Assembly (NCBI RefSeq): GCF_000429705.1
Contig: NZ_AUCJ01000010.1
Location: forward strand, 124,001 to 188,000
Direction of reading: 5' to 3'
From: Alteribacter aurantiacus DSM 18675
Lineage (GTDB): Bacteria > Bacillota > Bacilli > Bacillales > Salisediminibacteriaceae
DNA length: 64,000 nucleotides
Shown here piece by piece: positions 42,613 to 51,744 of this stretch. How positions within the stretch are numbered: position 1 is the first letter of the stretch; every line of letters starts with the position of its first letter. A program made the position numbers and the translations under genes. The notes under the pieces were generated by a model. It did not search any database. It was not told the origin of the DNA and saw only the letters and a list, made by a program, of their open reading frames with translations.

Positions 42613-42918
42613 ATGAAAAAAATCGATAAGTCTGTTGCGGATGCTTATTACCGTGAAAAGAATAAGTATATTTTACTTTTCCTGTCGATCTGGTTTGTTG
42701 TGTCGTTTGGCGTTGTATTGTTCGCTGATTCACTACAGTTTGAAGTCCCGATCCTTGGTTTCCCTTTTCACTACTTCATGGGAGCTCAAGGCTCAATTGT
42801 AACCTTTATTATCCTTTTATTTATTAATGCGAAAGTCAGTGACCGAATTGATCAGAAGTACGGTATTGATGAAGGAGCGAATGAACAAATCAGCTATGGA
42901 AAGACCGTTGACCATTAA
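42613..42918 (+). CDS. Sodium/solute symporter small subunit (DUF4212/TIGR03647)
   Basis: A 101-residue membrane protein with two TM helices (about 20-42 and 57-78). The family pattern is clear: VADAYYREKNKYILLFLSIWFVVSFG and FPFHYFMGAQGSIVTFIILLFI. Members pair with the large SSS-type subunit encoded next and are thought to form part of an acetate/organic-acid-like Na+ symporter (family knowledge; substrate unproven). CAAAGGAGAATTCC precedes the ATG. Confidence 0.93.
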   Translation: MKKIDKSVADAYYREKNKYILLFLSIWFVVSFGVVLFADSLQFEVPILGFPFHYFMGAQGSIVTFIILLFINAKVSDRIDQKYGIDEGANEQISYGKTVDH

Positions 42919-43009
42919 CGTTCAATCCCATCTAGAGAAAGCTAGCATAAACTCGAAGGATCAATGAAATCGTTCAAGAAACAACAAATGCTTAAGGGAG
43001 GACGTCCGG

Positions 43010-44662
43010 TTGGAGAACTCACAGTTTTTTGTTTCGTTGACGCTGATACTCATTACATTTGGGATATATATTGGGATTGCAATTTATAACAAGGCCAGAC
43101 AAACGTCAGATTTCTATGTAGCAAGTAGAGGAGTGCCACCGGTTTTTAATGGTATGGCCATCGGTGCCGACTGGATGAGTGCCGCATCGTTTATCGGAAT
43201 GGCGGGAACGGTGATGCTGCTCGGGTACGACGGTCTAGCCTATATCATGGGTTGGACAGGTGGCTATCTGTTACTTACTTTTCTTCTAGCTCCTCAGCTC
43301 AGAAAATACGGAAGATATACGGTTCCTGAATTTATCGGAGATCGCTATGGCAGTCATACGGCACGAGTGATTGCAGCTATTTGTACCATTATCATCAGCT
43401 TTACATATTCGGTAGGACAGTTGTCCGGTTCCGGTGTTGTCATCGGACGGTTGCTAGAAGTGGATGCTCGTATCGGAACACTTATCGGGGTTGTTCTCAT
43501 TGCCTTTTATGCGGCTTTTGGTGGGATGAAAGGGATCACGTGGACTCAGGTGGCTCAGTACATCATTTTGATTACAGCCTATCTCATTCCGGTCATTTTC
43601 ATGAGTCTTCAGATCACCAACAATCCACTACCTTGGTTATCGTACGGACAAGTCGTATCAGAGCTTGGGGAACTTGACAGGCAGCTTGGACTGTCGGAAT
43701 ACTTTGCTCCTTTCGAGAACGGAACAAGGTGGCAGTTCTTGGCCTTAATGTTTACTCTTATGGCTGGTACTGCAGGGCTTCCTCACGTTATTGTCCGCTT
43801 TTATACAGTATCAACGATGAAAGCGGCGCGCTGGTCTGGGGCGTGGGCACTTTTGTTTATCGGTTTACTTTATCTTTCAGCTCCGGCTTACGCGGCATTT
43901 TCTCGTTTTATCTTAATGACGAATGTCGTTGGTCAGCCAATTGATGATCTGCCGGCCTGGACAGAGACGTGGCTAAATACAAATCTCTTGCAAATCGCCG
44001 ATACAAACAATGACGGGATTCTTCAATGGAGTGAAATCATGATCTCGAATGACATTGTTGTAATGGCTACACCTGAAATCGCCAATCTCGGCGTCTTTGT
44101 CATCGGTCTTATGGCCGCAGGAGCAATGGCGGCGGCCCTCTCAACAGCAGGTGGATTAATGATTGCGATTTCTTCTTCTTTCGCACACGACATTTACTAC
44201 CGTGTTCTTCGTCCGAATGCGACTGACTCAAACCGACTTGCCGTTGGTCGAATCACAATCGTAGGAGCAACAGTCCTTGCAGGGATTATTGCACTGGACC
44301 CGCCAGGCGCCATTACGCAAATCGTTGCGTGGGCATTTGCGCTGGCATCCGGAACATTCTTCCCGGCATTACTCCTTGGGGTTTGGTGGCGAAGGGCGAA
44401 CGGGCCTGGTGTTATTGCGGGAATGCTAGTGGGATTGATCGTGACCCTTTCTTATATCTTCGCCGTCCGATTTGGCGGATTTTCGATTGCTGGAATTATT
44501 GACACAGGCGCAGGGGTTTTTGGAGCAGCTTCAGCGATCTTCACGATTGTAGTTGTATCGCTGCTAACCAAAACACCATCTCAAGAAGTACAGGATGAAG
44601 TAAAAGATCTACGTTATCCGGAACAGATGACTTACAAAAATGGAGACGTATGGATGAAATAA
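43010..44662 (+). CDS. Sodium:solute symporter large subunit (VC_2705/TIGR03648 subfamily)
   Basis: A 550-residue SSS-family secondary transporter with about thirteen TM helices. Family segments are FYVASRGVPPVFNGMAIGADWMSAASFIGM, YTVPEFIGDRYGS, AFGGMKGITWTQVAQYIIL and GLPHVIVRFYTV. An EF-hand-like loop DTNNDGILQWSE (331-342) lies between two TM helices. TTG 43010 follows GGGAGGA at eight bases. ActP-like relatives transport acetate or other short monocarboxylates (inference). It forms an operon with the two small membrane proteins upstream. Confidence 0.93.
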   Translation: MENSQFFVSLTLILITFGIYIGIAIYNKARQTSDFYVASRGVPPVFNGMAIGADWMSAASFIGMAGTVMLLGYDGLAYIMGWTGGYLLLTFLLAPQLRKYGRYTVPEFIGDRYGSHTARVIAAICTIIISFTYSVGQLSGSGVVIGRLLEVDARIGTLIGVVLIAFYAAFGGMKGITWTQVAQYIILITAYLIPVIFMSLQITNNPLPWLSYGQVVSELGELDRQLGLSEYFAPFENGTRWQFLALMFTLMAGTAGLPHVIVRFYTVSTMKAARWSGAWALLFIGLLYLSAPAYAAFSRFILMTNVVGQPIDDLPAWTETWLNTNLLQIADTNNDGILQWSEIMISNDIVVMATPEIANLGVFVIGLMAAGAMAAALSTAGGLMIAISSSFAHDIYYRVLRPNATDSNRLAVGRITIVGATVLAGIIALDPPGAITQIVAWAFALASGTFFPALLLGVWWRRANGPGVIAGMLVGLIVTLSYIFAVRFGGFSIAGIIDTGAGVFGAASAIFTIVVVSLLTKTPSQEVQDEVKDLRYPEQMTYKNGDVWMK

Positions 44663-44665
44663 CGA

Positions 44666-44702
44666 AAAGAAGCCGTCGGACTAGCTCCGACGGCTTCTTG
44701 TT
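44666..44702 (+). terminator. Terminator after the symporter operon
   Basis: AGAAGCCGTCGGA and TCCGACGGCTTCT form a perfect 13-bp stem around a CTAGC loop, followed by TGTTCT. Confidence 0.88.
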
Positions 44703-44736
44703 CTGTATCGGGTGGCGATATCATAAATATTTTGAG

Positions 44737-45090
44737 CTACGATACAGGATTGTTTTGATTATACGGGAACTGATCACTGTACCCGGTGAACTTTTGGTGG
44801 GACTGATCGAGTGTTTGTTGTTGGACAGCATCGAAAGAGTACCACCCTTTTTGGAACATGACATTGAACAAGTTTCGCTGACAGTCTTGGGTTTCGTTGA
44901 AAATCGACTGAACATCTTTGTATAGCCCTTCGTGAGAGGCTTCATTAAGAGCTGTACAATATGAATCGGTCATGTATTTCTCTGTCGCGAGCATATCATT
45001 AATATAGTCGCGATCATTCATAAGCGGAGAGTCCGGTGTTTGTGTTTGCGGATTTTGAATTTTTTGTGAGCCCGATGGATTCTGATTCAT
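44737..45090 (-). CDS. CotF-like spore coat protein
   Basis: A 117-residue protein with a Gln/Asn/Pro-rich N-terminus followed by a CotF-type ferritin-like helical region: LMNDRDYINDMLATEKYMTD, YCTALNEASHEGLYKDVQSI, FNVMFQKGWYSFDAV, and a Gln-rich tail. CotF-family proteins are structural spore coat components. ATG 45090 lies seven bases after AGGAGG; ATG 45096 is too close. It forms a pair with another coat-like gene just upstream. A mother-cell sigma factor is expected to drive them, but no promoter was assigned. Confidence 0.88.
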   Translation of the reverse strand: MNQNPSGSQKIQNPQTQTPDSPLMNDRDYINDMLATEKYMTDSYCTALNEASHEGLYKDVQSIFNETQDCQRNLFNVMFQKGWYSFDAVQQQTLDQSHQKFTGYSDQFPYNQNNPVS

Positions 45091-45106
45091 CTTCATTCCT
45101 CCTAGT

Positions 45107-45370
45107 TTATTGCATCTGTGGGTTATTGTTATTCCCTTGCAAGTGAGTGAGCAATTGTTGATAGTGCATATAGTGCATACGCCCAGCTTGATCAAGCGCA
45201 TCTTTAATATCTTGGTCTTCGCATTGCTGGGATGCTTGGTGTGCTTTTTTCATCGCCATCAAATTCCAAGACAGCATATCGCAAATATAAAGATGATCTT
45301 TCGTTGTGACCACTTCTGGTGGTTGAGTCATGACGTTTTTCCCTTGTTGTTGGTGTGGTTGCTGTTGCAT
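45107..45370 (-). CDS. CotF-related small coat protein
   Basis: An 87-residue protein with a Gln-rich N-terminus (MQQQPHQQQGKN), a helical segment HLYICDMLSWNLMAMKKAHQ resembling the first CotF helix, QCEDQDIKDALDQAGRMHYMHYQQLLTHL, and an Asn/Gln tail. It looks like the partner of the coat protein encoded 16 bases downstream and is probably co-transcribed. GGAGGAAAACGT precedes the ATG. Spore-coat function is inferred from similarity and context. Confidence 0.8.
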   Translation of the reverse strand: MQQQPHQQQGKNVMTQPPEVVTTKDHLYICDMLSWNLMAMKKAHQASQQCEDQDIKDALDQAGRMHYMHYQQLLTHLQGNNNNPQMQ

Positions 45371-45529
45371 ACGTTTTCCTCCTTTGATTTATCCATACTC
45401 TGGTATAGTTTTTGCGAAAAGCAATGAAATATGCGGAAATTTCCCGGGAAAAGAAGACAAGAATTGTATGGCAACAAAGGGAGGAAGCATGCATAAAGTA
45501 GAAATAAAGAAAATTTTCTGTCATTATGG

Positions 45530-45558
45530 TTGCGTAATGGGAAATTATTTTATATAGT
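45530..45558 (+). promoter_or_regulatory. Candidate promoter of the fad operon
   Basis: TTGCGT (45530-45535), a 17-bp spacer and TATAGT (45553-45558), upstream of the FadR operator. Confidence 0.6.
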
Positions 45559-45620
45559 TAAAGATGTAAATGATGTGAAAAGACGCGGAAAAAAACTGCG
45601 GATATTTTTTTAACAGAAAA

Positions 45621-45640
45621 ATGAATGAGTATTCATTCAA
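45621..45640 (+). promoter_or_regulatory. FadR (YsiA) operator
   Basis: ATGAATGAGTATTCATTCAA closely matches the Bacillus FadR consensus TGAATGANTANTCATTCA. Long-chain acyl-CoA should relieve repression of fadNAE. Confidence 0.9.
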
Positions 45641-45661
45641 AAAGAAAGAAGGAGGTCCTTC

Positions 45662-48052
45662 ATGGTTGGGAGAATCGGAAAAGTAGCGGTGTTAGGCTCC
45701 GGAGTAATGGGTTCCGGAATTGCAGCTCATTTAGCCAACATCGGTATTCCTTCACTTCTTTTGGACATCGTACCGAGAGAGTTGACGGAAGTAGAAGAGA
45801 AAAAAGGACTTACATTAGACGATAAGGTTGTACGTAATCGCCTTGCTTCAGAAGCGATTGCAAAACTACAAAAACAAAAACCGGCACCTTTAGCGAAAAA
45901 GTCGAATGTTTCACTGATCACACCAGGTAACATGGATGATGATATGGAGAAGCTTGCAGACGTGGATTGGATCGTTGAGGTTGTTGTTGAAAATCTTGAA
46001 ATCAAAAAGAAAGTATATGAAAACGTAGAGAAGTACAGAAAACCGGGAACAATTGTAAGTTCGAATACGTCCGGGATTTCTATTGAAGCGATGTCAGAAG
46101 GCCGTTCTGAGGATTTCAAAGCGCACTTCTTGGGCACACATTTCTTCAATCCGCCTCGCTATTTGAAGTTACTTGAAGTCATTCCGACAAAATCTACGAA
46201 GCCTGAAGTCTTTGAATTTATGAAAACATTCGGCGAAGACGTTCTAGGTAAAGGTGTTGTCGAAGCGAAAGATACGCCGAACTTCATCGCAAACCGCATT
46301 GGAACTTACGGTTTATTAGTAACCGTTCGTGAGATGACAAAAGGCGGTTACTCTGTAGGTGAAGTGGATTCTGTGACTGGTCCTGCGATCGGCCGACCGA
46401 AGAGTGCCACATTCAGAACGTTGGATGTTGTAGGTCTCGATACATTCTTACACGTAGCAAAGAACGTGTACGACCAAGTTGATGGTGAGGAAAAGGATGT
46501 ATTCGACCCACCGGCCTTTATGAAAGAAATGGCCGAAAAAGGATGGCTCGGGAGTAAGTCAGGTCAAGGGTTCTTCTTGAAGAAAAAAGGAGAAAAGGGA
46601 AGCGAGATTCTAGAACTTGACTACAACACAATGGAATATGTCGAACGTAAAAAATTGAAAGCGCCTTCTGTTCAACAAAGTAAGCAAGCAAAAGGAAAAG
46701 CAGCAAAATTGAAAGCGCTTGTATACGCAGATGACCGAGCTGGAGAGCTTGTGTGGAACATTTTAAAGCCGGTTCTTTTATATTCGGCAGAAAAAGCATA
46801 TGAGATTGCGGACGACGTAAAAGCAATCGACGACGCCATGAAATGGGGATTCGGCTGGGAACTTGGGCCGTTTGAAACATGGGATGCCATTGGCGTTGAA
46901 AAGAGCGTTGAGCGATTGGAAGCTGAAGGAGAAACGGTTCCTGCTTGGGTGAAAGAGATGCTTCAGTCAGGGAAGTCCTCGTTCTATGGAGAAGATCAGG
47001 AATTTTTCCATAACGGCGAGTACGTGAAACCGGACATCAATCCTAAAGTGATCAACTTGAAAACGCTAAAAAAAGAAGATTCAAATGTAATTATGAAAAA
47101 TGCCGGAGCTTCTCTCATTGATATTGGGGACGGTGTCGTAAATCTCGAGTTTACATCTCCGAACAATTCAATTGGACTTGACGTTGTTCAAATGATTTCA
47201 AAGTCTTTAGATGAAGTTGAGAAGAACTATAAAGGTCTTGTGATCAGTAACCAAGGGAAAAACTTCTGTGTTGGTGCCAACTTGATGATGATTTTAATGG
47301 AAGCACAAGACATGAATTACCCTGAAATCGACTTGGTGGTTCGTCAGTTCCAACAGACGATGGCAAAAGTTCGTTATTCAGGAAAGCCGGTAGTTGTTGG
47401 AACACACGGAATGACACTCGGTGGTGGTGCTGAACTTTCCATGCCAGCATCCAGTATCCAAGCATCTCAAGAAACCTATATGGGTCTTGTAGAAGTAGGT
47501 GTCGGTCTCATCCCTGGTGGTGGCGGAAACAAAGAGCTTTACCTTCGTCATGTTGAAAGCCTTCCAGAAGGTTCGAATATTGATCTTCAAGCTATAGCCA
47601 ACCAAGTGTTTGAGAAGATTGCGATGGCTAAAGTGGGCACGAGTGCGCAAGAAGCACAAGAGCTTGGTTACCTTCGTCCACAAGATGGTATTAGTGTAAA
47701 TGGCGATCACTTGCTTCACGATGCCAAACAAAAAGTTTTGCACTTAGCAAATAGTGGGTACCAACCACCGGAACGTAAGAAGATCAAAGTGGTCGGAGAA
47801 ACAGGATATGCCACAATGCTTCAAGGAGCAAAAGCACTCCACTTCGGTAACCACATTAGCGATCATGACTTGAAAATTGCACAAAAGCTTGCCTTCGTAT
47901 TAGCAGGAGGTCGAGTACCTAAAGGAACGGAAGTAGATGAGCAGTACTTGCTCGATCTTGAGAGAGAAGCGTTCTTAAGCTTAGTAGCAGAACCGAAAAC
48001 GCAACAGCGTATGCAATATATGCTCACAAAAGGAAAACCATTACGTAACTAA
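45662..48052 (+). CDS. fadN: 3-hydroxyacyl-CoA dehydrogenase/enoyl-CoA hydratase
   Basis: Bifunctional beta-oxidation enzyme, 796 residues. The N-terminal NAD domain has VLGSGVMGSGIAAHLANIG (about 10-28), SNTSGISIEAMSEG and the 3HCDH motif HFLGTHFFNPPRYLKLLEV (about 158-176); helical HAD domains follow to about 450. The C-terminal hydratase/isomerase domain (about 490-700) has NFCVGANLMMIL and GMTLGGGAELSMP. This order (dehydrogenase first) is typical of Gram-positive FadN and opposite to FadB. GAAGGAGGTCC precedes the ATG, and a FadR box lies just upstream. First gene of fadN-fadA-fadE. Confidence 0.96.
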   Translation: MVGRIGKVAVLGSGVMGSGIAAHLANIGIPSLLLDIVPRELTEVEEKKGLTLDDKVVRNRLASEAIAKLQKQKPAPLAKKSNVSLITPGNMDDDMEKLADVDWIVEVVVENLEIKKKVYENVEKYRKPGTIVSSNTSGISIEAMSEGRSEDFKAHFLGTHFFNPPRYLKLLEVIPTKSTKPEVFEFMKTFGEDVLGKGVVEAKDTPNFIANRIGTYGLLVTVREMTKGGYSVGEVDSVTGPAIGRPKSATFRTLDVVGLDTFLHVAKNVYDQVDGEEKDVFDPPAFMKEMAEKGWLGSKSGQGFFLKKKGEKGSEILELDYNTMEYVERKKLKAPSVQQSKQAKGKAAKLKALVYADDRAGELVWNILKPVLLYSAEKAYEIADDVKAIDDAMKWGFGWELGPFETWDAIGVEKSVERLEAEGETVPAWVKEMLQSGKSSFYGEDQEFFHNGEYVKPDINPKVINLKTLKKEDSNVIMKNAGASLIDIGDGVVNLEFTSPNNSIGLDVVQMISKSLDEVEKNYKGLVISNQGKNFCVGANLMMILMEAQDMNYPEIDLVVRQFQQTMAKVRYSGKPVVVGTHGMTLGGGAELSMPASSIQASQETYMGLVEVGVGLIPGGGGNKELYLRHVESLPEGSNIDLQAIANQVFEKIAMAKVGTSAQEAQELGYLRPQDGISVNGDHLLHDAKQKVLHLANSGYQPPERKKIKVVGETGYATMLQGAKALHFGNHISDHDLKIAQKLAFVLAGGRVPKGTEVDEQYLLDLEREAFLSLVAEPKTQQRMQYMLTKGKPLRN

Positions 48053-48079
48053 ACGAAACGCCAAAGGAGGGGACAATTT

Positions 48080-49258
48080 GTGAGAGAAGCCGTCATTGTA
48101 GCAGGTGCAAGAACACCTGTGGGAAAAGCAAAAAAAGGAACGTTAGCCCAAGTAAGACCAGATGATTTAGGGGCTTTAACTGTAAAAGAAACACTCAAGC
48201 GCGCAGAAGGATTCGATCCATCACTTATTGACGATGTGATCTTCGGATGTGCCATGCCAGAAGCCGAGCAGGGCATGAACATGGCAAGAAACATCGCTGG
48301 TTTAGCGGGTCTACCGGATACTGTGCCGGCAATTACGATCAACCGTTACTGTTCTTCAGGCCTTCAAAGTATTGCTTACGGAGCAGAGCGAATCATGCTT
48401 GGTCATTCAAGAGCGGTTATGGCCGGTGGAGCAGAATCCATGAGTATGATTCCAATGGGTGGCCATGTCATTGCATTGAATTCAAAGCTAGTAGAAGAAG
48501 CCCCTGAGTATTACATGGGCATGGGACACACAGCGGAAGAAGTGGCTAAGCGATTTGAAGTAAGCCGTGAAGACCAAGATGCATTTGCTGTTGAAAGTCA
48601 CAAAAAAGCGGCTGCGGCGATTGAAAAAGGTCACTTTGTTGACGAAATCGTACCAGTACCAGTGACGTTCCGTTCTGTTAACGAGAAGCACAAATTAGTA
48701 GAAAAAGAGATTCTCTTTAAACAAGACGAAGGCGTTCGTGCGAACTCTTCCATAGAGTCTCTTGCAAAACTTCGACCAGCGTTTAGTACAACTGGATCCG
48801 TAACTGCTGGTAACGCTTCTCAAATGAGTGACGGAGCAGCTTCTGTTCTTGTCATGGATCGTGAACAAGCAGAAGCGGATGGCTTAACACCATTAGTAAA
48901 ATTCCGTTCCTTTGCTGTAGCTGGTGTAGCACCTGAAATTATGGGTATTGGGCCGGTAGAAGCGATTCCGAAGGCACTTAAGCTTGCTGGGTTGGAGCAA
49001 TCAGACATTGGATTGTTTGAACTGAATGAAGCTTTTGCTTCTCAATCTCTTCAGGTCATTCGTCATCTTGGACTTGACCAAGATCGCGTGAATGTTAATG
49101 GTGGAGCCATTGCTCTTGGCCATCCTCTTGGATGCTCAGGAACAAAGCTTACATTGAGCCTTATCCATGAAATGAAACGTCGCGGTGAACAGTTCGGTGT
49201 TGTCACTATGTGTATCGGCGGAGGAATGGGCGCAGCAGGAGTATTTGAGCTCGTTTAA
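48080..49258 (+). CDS. fadA: 3-ketoacyl-CoA thiolase (acetyl-CoA acyltransferase)
   Basis: Cleaves 3-ketoacyl-CoA to acetyl-CoA and a shortened acyl-CoA, the last beta-oxidation step. Length is 392 residues. The nucleophilic Cys lies in INRYCSSGLQSIAYGAERI (about 92), the His in GGAIALGHPLGCSGT (about 350), and the second Cys in VTMCIGGGMGAAG (about 380). GTG 48080 follows AAAGGAGGGG. A hairpin repeat separates it from fadE. Confidence 0.97.
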   Translation: MREAVIVAGARTPVGKAKKGTLAQVRPDDLGALTVKETLKRAEGFDPSLIDDVIFGCAMPEAEQGMNMARNIAGLAGLPDTVPAITINRYCSSGLQSIAYGAERIMLGHSRAVMAGGAESMSMIPMGGHVIALNSKLVEEAPEYYMGMGHTAEEVAKRFEVSREDQDAFAVESHKKAAAAIEKGHFVDEIVPVPVTFRSVNEKHKLVEKEILFKQDEGVRANSSIESLAKLRPAFSTTGSVTAGNASQMSDGAASVLVMDREQAEADGLTPLVKFRSFAVAGVAPEIMGIGPVEAIPKALKLAGLEQSDIGLFELNEAFASQSLQVIRHLGLDQDRVNVNGGAIALGHPLGCSGTKLTLSLIHEMKRRGEQFGVVTMCIGGGMGAAGVFELV

Positions 49259-49298
49259 ACATCTTTTATTCAGATGTCTGAAGGTTTATAAAAAGTGA

Positions 49299-49418
49299 GG
49301 AAGCCGGAATGTTCGAGACTCCTGCGGTAGTGGGGGCTAGGGAAGACCCCGCATCGCGTTAGCGAGAGGAGGCTTGCCAGCACCACCGCGGAAAGCGAAG
49401 GACATTCAGGCTTCCGGA
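49299..49418. repeat. Hairpin intergenic repeat, copy C, between fadA and fadE
   Basis: Arms GGAAGCCGGAATGTTC (49299) and GACATTCAGGCTTCC (49401) enclose core landmarks GAGACTCCTGCGGTAGTG, GAAGACCCCGCATCGCG, GAGGAGGCT and CCGCGGAAAGCGAAGG. The inner arm GCCGGAATGTTC is shared with copy A; the adjoining base differs with a matching change in the opposite arm. Confidence 0.9.
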
Positions 49419-49478
49419 TCCTTACTCACTTAAAACACTGATAAGGATATAAATTTAAATATATTAGGAGGAACAAAA

Positions 49479-51260
49479 ATGGCAACAGCTGATAAAACGT
49501 TAAAAGGCGGCGGCTTTTTACTTGAAAGTATTCAAGCAGACCGTATGTTTACTCCAGAAGACTTTACTGACGAGCACGTGATGATTGCAAAAACAACGGA
49601 AGACTTTGTTGTTAATAAAGTAGTACCTGAAGTTGAGAAAATGGAAGAACATCAGTTTGACATCAACGTTCGTTTATTAAAAGAAGCAGGAGAATTAGGT
49701 CTTCTTGGAGCTGATGTACCTGAAGAATACGGTGGAATCGGGCTAGACAAAATCAGTTCTTCATTGATCACTGAAAAGTTCGCTTTAGCTGGTTCTTTCT
49801 CCCTTTCCTACGGTGCTCACGTAGGGATCGGTTCTTTACCAATCGTGTTCTTCGGTTCTGAAGAGCAAAAACAAAAGTACCTTCCGGACCTTGCATCAGG
49901 AGAAAAGCTTGCTGCTTACGCGTTAACTGAACCAAGTTCAGGATCCGATGCTCTAGGTGCCAAAACGACTGCAAAGCTAAATGATTCGGGTACACACTAC
50001 GTATTAAATGGTGAAAAACAGTGGATCACAAATGCAGGGTTTGCTGATGTGTTCGTTGTTTACGCAAAAATCGATGGTGACAAATTCTCAGCATTCATCG
50101 TTGAACGTGAATACGAAGGTGTTTCTGTAGGACCAGAAGAGAAGAAAATGGGAATTAAAGGATCGTCTACTCGTACCCTTATCCTTGAAGATGCTCTTGT
50201 ACCTAAAGAAAACCTTCTTGGAGAAATCGGTAAAGGCCACGTAATTGCCTTTAATATTTTAAACGTGGGTCGTTACAAACTAGGTGTTGGATGTGTAGGC
50301 GGAGCAAAGCGTGCGATCGAAGTGTCTGCTAAATACGCGAACGATCGTAAGCAGTTTAAAATTCCAATCTCCAAATTCACTCTTATTCAAAAGAAGCTTG
50401 CTGAAATGGCAGCTAAAACGTACGCAGCGGAGAGCTCCATCTACCGTACTGGCGGCTTGATCGATGATGCATTTAACGCATTGAGTGAAGAAGAGCAAAA
50501 AGAAGGTAATGCGGTTGGAAAAGCAATTGCTGAATATGCGATCGAATGCTCTTTAAACAAAATCTTCGGATCCGAAGTATTGGATTTCGTAGTAGATGAA
50601 GCCGTTCAAATTCACGGTGGATATGGATTCATGAGTGAATATGAAGTTGAATCCATGTACCGTAACTCCCGTATTAACCGTATCTTTGAAGGAACGAACG
50701 AAATTAACCGTATGCTCGTTCCAGCAACAATCATGCGTAAAGCAATGAAAGGTGAGCTTCCTCTTCTTGAGCAAGCTGCAAACCTTCAAGAAGAGCTCAT
50801 GATGATGATGCCACAAGAAGTAGGCGACGAAGCTCTAGAGCAAGAGAAGTATTTACTTGAAAATGCGAAGAAGATCTTCATGATGGTAGCAGGTACTGCT
50901 GCTCAGAAATACGGTGAGAAGCTGCAAAAAGAACAAGAGATTCTTGCGAACATTGCAGACATCGTATCCGATATCTTCTCGATCGAGTCTTGTATCCTTC
51001 GTACAGAAAAAGCGATTGGAAAAGACGGTCTTGAGAAAGCCAAGCAAAAAGTTCTTCTTACTGAAGTCTTTACACAAGAAGCGATTAACCGAATTGAAGC
51101 TGTAGCGAAAGAATCACTTGTGGCACTTGAAGACGGCGATAGTGCTCGTACAATGCTTGCGATCCTTAAGAAGCTTACTCGTCACACACCAGTGAACGTA
51201 GTAGCAAAGAAGCGCGAAATCGCAGCACCAATCATTGAAGCTGAGCGTTACGTTCTGTAA
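49479..51260 (+). CDS. fadE: Acyl-CoA dehydrogenase
   Basis: FAD enzyme introducing the first double bond of beta-oxidation, 593 residues. The ACAD core (about 30-420) has YGGIGLDKISSSLITEKF, YALTEPSSGSDALGAKT, KQWITNAGFADVFVV, catalytic-base region YRNSRINRIFEGTNEINR and IHGGYGFMSEY. A helical C-terminal extension of about 170 residues is typical of the YusJ/FadE and very-long-chain types. AGGAGGAAC precedes the ATG. Third gene of the fad operon, 220 bases after fadA because of the repeat insertion. Confidence 0.97.
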   Translation: MATADKTLKGGGFLLESIQADRMFTPEDFTDEHVMIAKTTEDFVVNKVVPEVEKMEEHQFDINVRLLKEAGELGLLGADVPEEYGGIGLDKISSSLITEKFALAGSFSLSYGAHVGIGSLPIVFFGSEEQKQKYLPDLASGEKLAAYALTEPSSGSDALGAKTTAKLNDSGTHYVLNGEKQWITNAGFADVFVVYAKIDGDKFSAFIVEREYEGVSVGPEEKKMGIKGSSTRTLILEDALVPKENLLGEIGKGHVIAFNILNVGRYKLGVGCVGGAKRAIEVSAKYANDRKQFKIPISKFTLIQKKLAEMAAKTYAAESSIYRTGGLIDDAFNALSEEEQKEGNAVGKAIAEYAIECSLNKIFGSEVLDFVVDEAVQIHGGYGFMSEYEVESMYRNSRINRIFEGTNEINRMLVPATIMRKAMKGELPLLEQAANLQEELMMMMPQEVGDEALEQEKYLLENAKKIFMMVAGTAAQKYGEKLQKEQEILANIADIVSDIFSIESCILRTEKAIGKDGLEKAKQKVLLTEVFTQEAINRIEAVAKESLVALEDGDSARTMLAILKKLTRHTPVNVVAKKREIAAPIIEAERYVL

Positions 51261-51385
51261 AACATTTTTGGGTAAAGGATGTTTTGTACAGAAAAAAGAT
51301 GTTATTAAGTTTGGGGCATTTCCCCATGCCCCGAAATCATAATAATCCTCCTTTCTAAAGGAAGGACATTCTCCTCTCTTAATGT

Positions 51386-51416
51386 AAAGAGCTCCTAAAT
51401 CAAGGGGCTCTTTACT
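51386..51416 (+). terminator. Terminator of the fad operon
   Basis: AAAGAGCTCC and GGGGCTCTTT arms (one G-U) followed by a T-rich stretch. A second hairpin, GGGGCAT-TTCCC-ATGCCCC, lies upstream at 51313-51333. Confidence 0.75.
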
Positions 51417-51493
51417 TTTATTTAACAAAAAAACAAGGCGCAACTTGGGAAATACTAAAGGATGTTAAATAGAGTAAAAAGGGGTAACTGAAT

Positions 51494-51652
51494 TTGAAAC
51501 CAAAAAACGAATTTGTGTATGAAAGTCCCATTCAAGCCGTTGAGGAATTTTCCAGAGAACTGACTCCAAGTGATTCATCTTTTGGCATACAAGAAATGTG
51601 GGGAGCGGATGCCAAAGGAAAGAAAAACAGTCGAAAAAACAAGAAAAAATGA
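51494..51652 (+). CDS. Small protein with basic C-terminal tail
   Basis: A 52-residue frame from TTG 51494, about nine bases after AAAGGGGT. The body is acidic (YESPIQAVEEFSRELTPSDS), then comes a short hydrophobic/aromatic GIQEMWGAD, and the tail is almost pure Lys/Arg/Asn (KGKKNSRKNKKK). Small genes of unknown function (such as yuzL) lie near the fad genes in B. subtilis, but similarity to one of them is not established. A GC-poor hairpin (51667-51704) follows. The function is unknown; a nucleic-acid-binding tail is speculation. Confidence 0.6.
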   Translation: MKPKNEFVYESPIQAVEEFSRELTPSDSSFGIQEMWGADAKGKKNSRKNKKK

Positions 51653-51744
51653 GAAGGATAACCTTGAGGCAAAAGCGAATTTGAAATACGGATGGCTTTT
51701 GCCTTAAGAATGTAAAAAAAGAAACAATTAAATGAGGGGAAAAC

